DNA of 12,670 nt, from positions 1 through 12,670 of the forward strand of contig JBBIVP010000043.1 of NCBI GenBank assembly GCA_037439705.1. The letters are read 5' to 3'. This DNA comes from JBBIVP01 sp037439705 [NCBI: bacterium]. GTDB taxonomy: Bacteria > JBBIVP01. Below are positions 7,171 through 12,670 of this stretch, piece after piece. Numbering within the stretch: position 1 is the first letter of the stretch; the number at the start of each line of letters is the position of its first letter. The position numbers were made by a program, and so were the translations under genes. The notes beneath the pieces were generated by a model that saw only the letters and a list, made by a program, of their open reading frames with translations, did no database searches and had not been told where the DNA came from.

Positions 7171-7419
7171 ATGCCCGTTTATGAATATTATTGTGAAGAG
7201 TGCAAAAAAATTTATGAAATAGGGCAGAGGATTTCAGAGGAGCCCATTCGGATATGTCCTCACTGCGGTTCAGGAAAGTTCAAAAGAATAATCTCAGCTA
7301 CAAGCTTTGTGTTAAAGGGGTCCGGATGGTATAAAACAGACTATACGGATTACGGAAAGAGAAAAAAAGAAGAAGAGAAGAGTTCAAAGAGCGAGGCTAA
7401 AGTTGACAAAAATGATTGA
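7171..7419 (+). CDS. FmdB-type zinc ribbon protein
   Basis: An 82-residue protein whose first 50 residues match the FmdB/CxxC_CxxC_SSSS putative regulatory domain: MPVYEYYCEECKKIYE, with zinc ligands C8, C11, C29 and C32, then SGWYKTDY. Residues 60-82 are a Lys/Glu/Ser-rich tail. Such proteins were first named from the formamidase/amidase regulator region, but their function in most bacteria is unknown. A ribosome site, AAGGAG, precedes the ATG. The stop overlaps the -35 element of the next promoter. Confidence 0.9.
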   Translation: MPVYEYYCEECKKIYEIGQRISEEPIRICPHCGSGKFKRIISATSFVLKGSGWYKTDYTDYGKRKKEEEKSSKSEAKVDKND

Positions 7420-7444
7420 CAATGAAACTTTTTTATTTTATAAT
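7416..7444 (+). promoter_or_regulatory. Perfect consensus sigma-70-type promoter
   Basis: TTGACA at 7416-7421 and TATAAT at 7439-7444 are separated by exactly 17 bases, a full consensus match at both elements. A second TTGACA lies 13 bases upstream (7403-7408), giving a direct repeat of TTGACAA. Transcription should start near 7451, about 23 bases before the GTG start of the small zinc-ribbon gene. Confidence 0.85.
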
Positions 7445-7473
7445 ATATCTAAATTATTAAAAGGGGTAAAAAA

Positions 7474-7662
7474 GTGAGATGCCCGAGATGTAAAGGATTG
7501 ATGATGATGGAAAGGTTTCAGGATACCTCGGAGTTCTACAATGCATGGCATTGTCTGAACTGTGGAGAAATTATAGATAGTAACATTATCGGGAACAGGC
7601 TTAATCCGCCTGATTATAACCCGAGAAAAAAGCCAAGAAGAAGACGCTCTAAGAAGTTTTAA
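7474..7662 (+). CDS. Small zinc-ribbon protein with basic tail
   Basis: 62 residues starting at GTG, with AAGGGGT as the ribosome site. It has two cysteine pairs, C3-P-R-C6 and C27-L-N-C30, around the core WHCLNCGEIID (25-35), forming a zinc ribbon. Small proteins of this form, starting CPRCxGLM and with WRCxNCGE-like cores, recur in many environmental bacteria as unnamed proteins. Residues 51-62 are a strongly basic tail (Arg/Lys-rich), suggesting nucleic-acid or ribosome binding (inference). It is the sole gene between a perfect promoter and a strong terminator, so it is probably a monocistronic, highly expressed unit. I do not know its function. Confidence 0.8.
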   Translation: MRCPRCKGLMMMERFQDTSEFYNAWHCLNCGEIIDSNIIGNRLNPPDYNPRKKPRRRRSKKF

Positions 7663-7691
7663 AATAGCCCACACTTCCTCCCTCCCCTCCT

Positions 7692-7725
7692 AAGTGGGGG
7701 CGTTAAGCCCCCACTTCTATTTTTA
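7692..7725 (+). terminator. Rho-independent terminator
   Basis: Perfect 10-base inverted repeat, AAGTGGGGGC (7692-7701) and GCCCCCACTT (7707-7716), with a GTTAA loop, followed by CTATTTTTA on the plus strand. It ends the small zinc-ribbon transcript. There is no T-run on the other side of the stem, so it is not an efficient terminator for hisI coming from the right. Confidence 0.88.
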
Positions 7726-7761
7726 TGTGGTCTTGTTTCTGGAAAAAAGTCAATCTCTTTT

Positions 7762-8094
7762 TTATTCGGCGAGTTTTCTGTAAAAACAGGTTCTATTCCC
7801 TGTATGGCAGGCAGGTCCTTTCTGTTCAACTAAATAGATGAGAGCATCTCCATCACAATCATAAAGAATTTCTTTGACGGCCTGAGTATTTCCAGATGTT
7901 TCTCCTTTCATCCACAATTTCTTTCTTGACCTGCTGTAATAATGAGCATATCCGGTCTCAATGGTCTTCAAAATGGCTTCTTCATTTGCATAGGCAACCA
8001 TTAACACTTCAAGACTTGAGACTTCCTGAACAATCACAGGAATGAGCCCATTATCGTCAAACTTGAGGTCCTTTATTTCTGCAACTTTTTTCAT
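7762..8094 (-). CDS. hisI: Phosphoribosyl-AMP cyclohydrolase
   Basis: A 110-residue, HisI-only protein that hydrolyses phosphoribosyl-AMP to ProFAR precursor, the third step of histidine synthesis. The catalytic blocks are intact: [12 protein letters not shown] (60-71), DCDGDALIY (79-87) with the metal-binding aspartates and C80, then [14 protein letters not shown] (93-106) with zinc cysteines C96 and C103. No HisE (pyrophosphohydrolase) domain is attached, and no other his gene is in the window, so it stands apart from any his operon seen here. AGGA lies 7 bases before the ATG. It is divergent from rho; I see no confident promoter on its own strand. The convergent zinc-ribbon gene ends about 100 bases beyond its stop. 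Confidence 0.95.
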   Translation of the reverse strand: MKKVAEIKDLKFDDNGLIPVIVQEVSSLEVLMVAYANEEAILKTIETGYAHYYSRSRKKLWMKGETSGNTQAVKEILYDCDGDALIYLVEQKGPACHTGNRTCFYRKLAE

Positions 8095-8152
8095 TCCGTA
8101 TTCCTACTTTATCAGTTTTAAAAATCTATGCCACTATTTTTTAAACAAAAAC

Positions 8153-8181
8153 TTGACAAGAAAAAATTTAGAAGTTATTAT
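8153..8181 (+). promoter_or_regulatory. Promoter of rho
   Basis: TTGACA (8153-8158) and TATTAT (8176-8181) are 17 bases apart, with an overlapping TATAAT at 8179-8184. Transcription should begin near 8188-8191, which rules out rho starts upstream of that point. The -35 lies within the near-palindrome CTTGACAAG, so the minus strand carries a TTGTCA at the same place, but no matching -10 for hisI is evident. Confidence 0.7.
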
Positions 8182-8217
8182 AATAAAAAAGCAATCTTTT
8201 ATTGTTTTTTCAGAGCA

Positions 8218-9684
8218 ATGCGGAGGAGAAAAAAAATAGATTCAGAAAAAGCTGAGGATTTAGAAGTGTTTGAAAATCAGAAGAATGGGGAAAATATGGA
8301 AGATAAAGAGCAGGAAGAGAAGAAGGTGGAGGAGGAAAAACCTCAGGAAGAAATGGATATTGAAAAGGCAGTAAAAATTGCGGAAAAGAAAGAACCACTT
8401 ATGTTAAAATACCTTAAAAAGATGAAAATCTCCGCCCTCTTTGAACTTGCCCGAGCCCTTGATATACCCGACCCAGCTTCTATGAGAAAACATGAACTGA
8501 TATACGCCATTCTAACAAAAAGTGCTGAAAGAGGACAACCGATATATGGAGAGGGTGTACTTGATATTATTTATCCAAACAGTAAAGGAGATAAAACAGA
8601 ACAGAAGGCTTATGGATTTTTAAGGTCCTATGAGATAAGCTATTTACAGGGTCCTGACGATATATATGTTGGACCGGGGCTCATTTCAAAATTCAACCTG
8701 CGGGTTGGAGATACCGTATATGGAGAATTGAGACCCCCCAGTGGTTCTGAAAAGTATTTTGCTCTGGCAAGAATAGAGGAAATAAACTTCCAGGAACCCG
8801 AGAAGGCTCTTGCCCGACCACTTTTTGAAAATCTCACCCCTCTTTTTCCTAACAAAAAATTTGCATTGGAGGTAGACGGAAAAAATCTATCAATGAGGAT
8901 TGTTGACCTTTTCACCCCTATTGGAAAGGGTCAGAGATGTTTAATTGTTTCTCCCCCCAGAGCAGGGAAAACCGTGCTATTACAAAACATAGCCAATTCC
9001 ATAACAGCAACTCATCCTGAAGTGTTTCTAATAGTTCTTCTCATTGATGAGCGTCCAGAGGAAGTAACTGAAATGGAGAGAAATGTAAAAGGAGAGGTCA
9101 TAAGCTCCACCTTTGATGAACCTGCTCAGAGGCATACAGTTGTTGCAGAGATAGTTCTTGAAAAAGCAAAGAGATTGGTTGAACATGGCTATGATGTGGT
9201 CATCCTGCTTGATAGTATAACAAGGCTTGCAAGGGCTTATAATGCTATAACCCCAGCAAGCGGTAAAGTTCTTTCAGGAGGCGTTGATTCAAATGCCCTT
9301 CACAAGCCTAAAAGATTCTTTGGAGCTGCAAGAAACATAGAAGAGGGAGGAAGCCTTACAATAATTGGAACCGCCCTTATAGATACCGGAAGTAGAATGG
9401 ATGAAGTGATATTTGAAGAGTTCAAAGGGACAGGAAATTGTGAAATTTATCTTGACAGGAGATTGGCTGAGAAGAGAGTGTTCCCAGCCATAGATATCAA
9501 CAAGTCTGGAACAAGGAGGGAAGAGCTTCTACTTGATGAATATACCCTGAACAGGATATGGGTTTTGAGAAAAACTATCCTTCAACCTATGAACACAATT
9601 GATTGTATGGAATTGCTCATAGAGCAGATGAGCAAAACAAAATCCAACAAAGAATTTATAGATAAAATGAGCGAGGAAGGTTGA
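8218..9684 (+). CDS. rho: Transcription termination factor Rho
   Basis: Hexameric RNA-dependent ATPase that ends transcription. From the ATG at 8218 it has 488 residues. An acidic, Glu/Lys-rich stretch (about 8-60) precedes the Rho N-terminal helical domain (about 63-105) and the cold-shock-like RNA-binding fold (about 110-185). The ATPase core follows: Walker A SPPRAGKT (245-252), Walker B VVILLDS (327-333), Q-loop [14 protein letters not shown] (352-365) and GSRMDEVI with arginine 393. The frame is open up to an ATG at 8128, but the promoter lies between, so that start is excluded. A later ATG at 8296, behind GGGG, would drop only the acidic region and is possible. Rho is followed 44 bases later by the sigma-factor gene, probably on the same transcript. 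Confidence 0.96.
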   Translation: MRRRKKIDSEKAEDLEVFENQKNGENMEDKEQEEKKVEEEKPQEEMDIEKAVKIAEKKEPLMLKYLKKMKISALFELARALDIPDPASMRKHELIYAILTKSAERGQPIYGEGVLDIIYPNSKGDKTEQKAYGFLRSYEISYLQGPDDIYVGPGLISKFNLRVGDTVYGELRPPSGSEKYFALARIEEINFQEPEKALARPLFENLTPLFPNKKFALEVDGKNLSMRIVDLFTPIGKGQRCLIVSPPRAGKTVLLQNIANSITATHPEVFLIVLLIDERPEEVTEMERNVKGEVISSTFDEPAQRHTVVAEIVLEKAKRLVEHGYDVVILLDSITRLARAYNAITPASGKVLSGGVDSNALHKPKRFFGAARNIEEGGSLTIIGTALIDTGSRMDEVIFEEFKGTGNCEIYLDRRLAEKRVFPAIDINKSGTRREELLLDEYTLNRIWVLRKTILQPMNTIDCMELLIEQMSKTKSNKEFIDKMSEEG

Positions 9685-9728
9685 AACCCTTTTTAATATA
9701 GAGAGTCTAAATCTAACTGGAGGAAAAA

Positions 9729-10544
9729 ATGAAAATAATTAAAAAAACACCAATAAATAATTATGTGGCCGCAATAAAAAAATATCCGGTGTTAAGCAGG
9801 GAGGAAGAAAGGGAACTGGCTATCCGCTACAAAGAAAAAGGCGATCTTGACGCAGCCAAAAAACTCGTGCTTTCAAACCTGAGATTTGTCATCAAAATAG
9901 CGCTTGAATATAAGCACTTCGGAATTGACTTGTCTGAACTAATACAGGAAGGGACCCTCGGCCTCATGATGGCAGTGAAAAAGTATAACCCGTACAAGGG
10001 ATATAAACTTATATCCTATGCAGTTTGGTGGATAAGGGCGTATATCCACAACTACATAATGGCAAACTTCAGCATAATAAAAATGGGAACGAGGCTCGTG
10101 GACAGAAAACTTTTTCCTCATTTAAAAGAAATCTCGCAGGGAGAAGAAGCAACAAAAGAACTGGCTGAAAAGTTAGGAGTTGAGGAAAAAGATATTCTTG
10201 AAATGGAAATGAAAATAGCAAATAAGGACTTTTCACTTGATTATGAGCTATTTGAGGAGGGGAAGGTAAAATTTGGTGATTTCGTAAAAGATGATTCTCC
10301 AACTCCAGAAGAAGAGGTTATGAGGGCAGAGGAAGCACAGATTATTAATAAAAAAATTGAAGAAGCAAAGAAAACCCTTGAACCAGTTGAAAGATATATT
10401 ATTGAGAAGAGGGTTTTAAGCGAAAATCCGGTGACCCTTCAGGAAATAGGTGATGAACTTCATCTTTCAAAAGAAAGGGTTAGACAGATTGAAAAGAGAG
10501 CATTTCAAAAAATCAAAACAGCAATTCAACCGTATGGAAGTTAA
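9729..10544 (+). CDS. rpoH: RpoH-like (sigma-32 type) RNA polymerase sigma factor
   Basis: A 271-residue group-3/RpoH-like sigma factor. Region 1.2 is at about 8-40. Region 2 is at about 44-113, with SELIQEGTLGLMMAVKKYNP (69-88) and the -10-binding ISYAVWWIRAYI (95-106). RKLFPHLK (126-133) resembles the RpoH box (QRKLFFNLR) specific to heat-shock sigma factors. Region 4 is at about 212-266, with the helix-turn-helix VTLQEIGDELHLSKERVRQIEKRA (235-258). Region 1.1 is absent, as expected. A clear ribosome site, TGGAGGA, precedes the ATG. I see no strong promoter in the 44-base gap, so it is probably transcribed with rho. It may control heat-shock genes (inference from family); another specialised sigma role is possible. 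Confidence 0.85.
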   Translation: MKIIKKTPINNYVAAIKKYPVLSREEERELAIRYKEKGDLDAAKKLVLSNLRFVIKIALEYKHFGIDLSELIQEGTLGLMMAVKKYNPYKGYKLISYAVWWIRAYIHNYIMANFSIIKMGTRLVDRKLFPHLKEISQGEEATKELAEKLGVEEKDILEMEMKIANKDFSLDYELFEEGKVKFGDFVKDDSPTPEEEVMRAEEAQIINKKIEEAKKTLEPVERYIIEKRVLSENPVTLQEIGDELHLSKERVRQIEKRAFQKIKTAIQPYGS

Positions 10545-10584
10545 TGGATTTTTAGGAAAAACATTCCAGCCCCTGTAAAATCTA

Positions 10585-10998
10585 TCACCAGATAAGTCCT
10601 TCTAATTCTTTAACATTTGCAAGTTCAGGAAAGCGTTGAAGGTCAGGTTCGGCAAGTAGTTCGTCATCTAAGAAATGGAGGAATAAAGAAAATTTGAGGG
10701 TCATATTCAGGCAGTTTTGAAGTTGCAAAATCGTTCCCTAAAAAACTTTTTCTGAACCAAAGAATTCTTTCACCCTTACAAGATACTTACGAAGGGCTTC
10801 CCATTTTGGACTTCCAACCTTGGGCTCAAAATAACGTGGTGTAAACATCCATGAAGCATAGGATTTCCCTTTATAAGTGAAACATTTCCATTCAGAAAAT
10901 GTTATATCTACGCTACGAAAAACACCAAAAACAGCATTAACCTCTTCCTGACTCCTTTGTAATCTATTTTCCACCATAATCACAAAGTTAACACCCAT
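10585..10998 (-). pseudogene. Broken, unrecognised minus-strand reading frame
   Basis: An open frame of 86 codons (10998 to 10738) ends at TAG. The same frame then stays open for 50 more codons to a TGA at 10585-10587, ending LQRFPELANVKELEGLIW. Just after the TAG a second frame reads LGNDFATSKLPEYDPQIFF, which looks more protein-like than the original frame there. An A6 run (10740-10745) sits at the break. So this may be a gene with two frameshifts, or one with a single internal TAG. I do not recognise the family. The rest of 10545-10997 holds nothing else I can support. Its position beside a tRNA gene would fit a remnant of inserted DNA, but no attachment repeat is visible. Confidence 0.4.
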
Positions 10999-11018
10999 TT
11001 GTTTTTAGAAACATAAAA

Positions 11019-11090
11019 AGCGGGAGACGGGCTTCGAACCCGCGACCCCGGGCTTGGGAAGCCCGTGTTCTACCCCTGAACTACTCCCGC
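11019..11090 (-). tRNA. tRNA-Gly (anticodon CCC)
   Basis: A complete 72-base cloverleaf on the minus strand: acceptor GCGGGAG/CTCCCGC, D-arm GTTC/GAAC with loop AGGGGTA, anticodon stem CGGGC/GCCCG with loop TTCCCAA (anticodon CCC, reading GGG), variable loop GGGTC, and T-arm with TTCGAAG loop. U is the discriminator base, as in other bacterial tRNA-Gly, and CCA is not encoded; a T-run follows. The anticodon and T stems are GC-rich. The 5' end lies 4 bases after the stop of the ATPase gene on the same strand, so it is probably cut from a shared transcript. Confidence 0.96.
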
Positions 11091-11094
11091 TTCA

Positions 11095-12003
11095 TTACTT
11101 TTCTTCAAGTTTTTCATCAACAAGATGTTCTAATTCCACATCTATCTTTTCTTCTTTTTTAAAAAAATTTCTCGGACTCTCTTCATCTTCCTTCTTAAAA
11201 CCAAAATCCTCCGCTACCATTTCAACCACCTTTTTTGTAACCTTCTCTAATTTTAGCAGAAAAGATTCAAAAAGGCAATTGTCACATATTATGTTTATCC
11301 TTCTTGGATTTCCTCCTGAATACCGATGAATAAGAGGATATGTATCAGGTTCAAACAAACTTCTATATGCTCCCGCAAGTTTCAATCTATGTTCTATATA
11401 AGCTTTTGTGGATTCTTCAGTAAATGGTTCAAGCCGATATTTCAATGCTACCCTGTGAGCAAGTGGTTCATCCATTTCCAAAACATCTTCAAGCTCCGGG
11501 AGCCCGAACAATATAAAGGTGATTAGTTTCTTAGATTCAGATTCTATATTAAGTAAACCCCTCAACTCCTCCATCAGTTCTTTTTTGTTAAGCATCTGGG
11601 CTTCATCTATAAGCACAATCGCTTTTTTCTTCATATCTGCAATTTTGAAGAGCCTTTCTGTAAGTGCTGAAAGAATGGATATCTTATCCTTTTCCACATC
11701 TTTTACCCCCATCTGTATTGCAATTTTTTTCAAAAGCCATTCAGGAGTTATGTCTGAGTGAACAATTACGAAAAGTGCTGCCTCATACTCCTCCTCAGGG
11801 AGGGACTCAAATGCTCTTCTCGCCAGTGTAGTTTTGCCTGTCCCAATATCACCCAGAAGAACCGCGAGTCCCTTCATTGATTCAGCTGCGTAAAGTAGAC
11901 GAACAAGAGCCTTTGAATGCTGGGGACTGTTGTAATAAAACCGGGGATCAGGGGTGTTTGAAAATGGCTCTTCCTTTAAATTGTAAAATTCAAGGTAGCT
12001 CAT
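11095..12003 (-). CDS. ExeA/GspA-type AAA ATPase
   Basis: 302 residues of the ExeA/GspA/MshM-like AAA family. The N-terminus YLEFYNLKEEPFSNTPDPRF with SPQHSKALVRLLYA is diagnostic. Walker A GDIGTGKTT is at 51-59, Walker B AIVLIDEAQ at 128-136, and the sensor-2 region YSGGNPRRIN at 228-237. Residues about 271-302 are a charged tail. The transmembrane and peptidoglycan-binding segments of classical ExeA are missing, so this is a soluble form. Relatives act in secretin or pilus assembly, polysaccharide export, or as transposition-type ATPases; with a TPR partner directly upstream, envelope assembly is the better guess. Its ATG directly follows the stop codon of the TPR gene, suggesting coupled translation. 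Confidence 0.9.
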   Translation of the reverse strand: MSYLEFYNLKEEPFSNTPDPRFYYNSPQHSKALVRLLYAAESMKGLAVLLGDIGTGKTTLARRAFESLPEEEYEAALFVIVHSDITPEWLLKKIAIQMGVKDVEKDKISILSALTERLFKIADMKKKAIVLIDEAQMLNKKELMEELRGLLNIESESKKLITFILFGLPELEDVLEMDEPLAHRVALKYRLEPFTEESTKAYIEHRLKLAGAYRSLFEPDTYPLIHRYSGGNPRRINIICDNCLFESFLLKLEKVTKKVVEMVAEDFGFKKEDEESPRNFFKKEEKIDVELEHLVDEKLEEK

Positions 12004-12670
12004 TTACATATAGTGAATTTTCTTTTTCCTCCTTGCAGTGGTAATATCTTTTACTTCCGCTATAGGTTCTTCTGGAACTTCTGCTTTCTTTACTCCTTCA
12101 AGTTCTGAAATAATTTTTTCAATCGCCTCCCTCTCCTTCTTTCTAAACCCTTCATCTGTTCTTGGAAGAAGGGAAAGGGCTTCTTTATAATAATTCAATG
12201 CTTCGGCAATTTCTCCATTTCTTTTCATCATGTCTCCAAGTTCTTTTTTAATCATGGCTTTCCCTTCATCGTCTATCTCTTCCAAAAGGGCTTTGGAAGC
12301 AAACTCCATTGCCATCTGAACATCTCCATTCCTTGCATAACACCTTGAGATAAGTGAATAGATTGTTACCCTCTTCAAAGGGTCTGAAGAGCATATTTTA
12401 AATTCTTTTATTGCCTCATCCCATAGCCCCATATCCATATAAGCGTGTCCGAGTTCATAATGGGTTTGAGTGTCTTCCGGGGAACAAACTTCATTTACCT
12501 TCTTCTTAAACTCCTCAAGAACCTCTTTAAGGATTTCTTCATCTTCTTCCCTTCCCTCTTCTTTTATTATATCCTGTAGATTCTCTCGGGATTTACTTTC
12601 CAAAAGGATTTCTTGAGGTTTAATCTCCATTTCAATCTCTTTTAAGAGAGAGGTTGCAAAAACATTTTTG
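12004..12670 (-). CDS. TPR-repeat protein, C-terminal part (runs off the right edge)
   Basis: The frame ends at 12004 and has no stop up to the window edge, so the gene may begin outside. An ATG at 12630 would give 208 residues, but it has only a weak ribosome site. Numbered from that ATG, tetratricopeptide repeats are visible: THYELGHAYMDMGLWDEAIKEF (56-77), a second around residues 86-115, and a third (KKELGDMMKRNGEIAEALNYYKEAL) around 128-152. A charged tail ending RRKKKIHYM follows. The first repeat closely resembles the final repeats of large TPR proteins encoded next to ExeA-like ATPases in other bacteria (recalled, not checked). It is probably a scaffold working with the ATPase. The function of the pair is not established. 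Confidence 0.75.
   Translation of the reverse strand, partial: KNVFATSLLKEIEMEIKPQEILLESKSRENLQDIIKEEGREEDEEILKEVLEEFKKKVNEVCSPEDTQTHYELGHAYMDMGLWDEAIKEFKICSSDPLKRVTIYSLISRCYARNGDVQMAMEFASKALLEEIDDEGKAMIKKELGDMMKRNGEIAEALNYYKEALSLLPRTDEGFRKKEREAIEKIISELEGVKKAEVPEEPIAEVKDITTARRKKKIHYM

Noticed and set aside
8154-8159. TTGTCA on the minus strand as a hisI promoter
   Set aside because: No acceptable -10 element is found at 15-19 bases, so the match looks like a by-product of the near-palindromic rho -35.
8128-8217. N-terminal extension of rho to the ATG at 8128
   Set aside because: It lies upstream of the proposed promoter, and the residues are unlike Rho.
11054-11761. Plus-strand open frames of 91, 66 and 80 codons
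   Set aside because: They are antisense to the ExeA-like ATPase, the first also crosses the tRNA, and their translations are Ser/Phe-rich shadows.
12636-12652. TCTCTTTTAAGAGA palindrome near the right edge
   Set aside because: It lies in the open TPR frame and has no T-run or promoter context, so there is no reason to call a terminator or operator.
1-12670. CRISPR arrays, insertion sequences, phage genes, riboswitches
   Set aside because: No regularly spaced repeats, transposase or integrase motifs, or recognisable aptamer cores were seen on either strand.

Overview
The window is an AT-rich, gene-dense bacterial chromosome segment. Arginine is mostly AGA/AGG, isoleucine is often ATA, and the one tRNA has GC-rich stems; together these suggest a thermophile (inference). 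A LolA-like carrier with a Lol/Mac-type ABC pair implies a cell with an outer membrane. Promoters are of the TTGACA/TATAAT type. I cannot place the phylum; a deep-branching or candidate phylum is my guess.

Layout, plus strand. At 212-4635, four genes are packed with short overlaps: a LolA-like lipoprotein-sorting protein, an FtsX/MacB-type permease, its LolD-like ATPase, and a large CinA-family gene. The CinA reading frame is interrupted by one in-frame TAG (3271-3273). It then continues through a PncC (NMN deamidase) domain into a fused NadD-like adenylyltransferase domain. If read whole, it would hold three pyridine-nucleotide activities in one chain. At 4738-6527, yggS, proC and yggT follow as a second tight unit whose promoter abuts the yggS start. 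At 6595-7419 come a DivIVA-family coiled-coil protein and an FmdB-type zinc ribbon. At 7474-7662 is a 62-residue zinc-ribbon protein behind a perfect consensus promoter and ahead of a strong terminator.

An orphan hisI lies on the minus strand (7762-8094), divergent from rho. Rho is followed by an RpoH-like sigma factor, so a termination factor and a heat-shock-type sigma factor form a probable unit. The stretch 10545-10997 holds only a broken, unrecognised minus-strand reading frame. Next, on the minus strand, are tRNA-Gly(CCC), an ExeA/GspA-type AAA ATPase and a TPR protein whose frame runs off the right edge. These three are so tightly packed that they probably share a transcript.

Most of the window is conserved housekeeping content. 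I see no CRISPR array, insertion sequence or phage module. The points most worth a second look are the CinA-PncC-NadD fusion, its in-frame amber codon, the window-wide scarcity of TAG stops, and the apparently leaderless starts of some genes.
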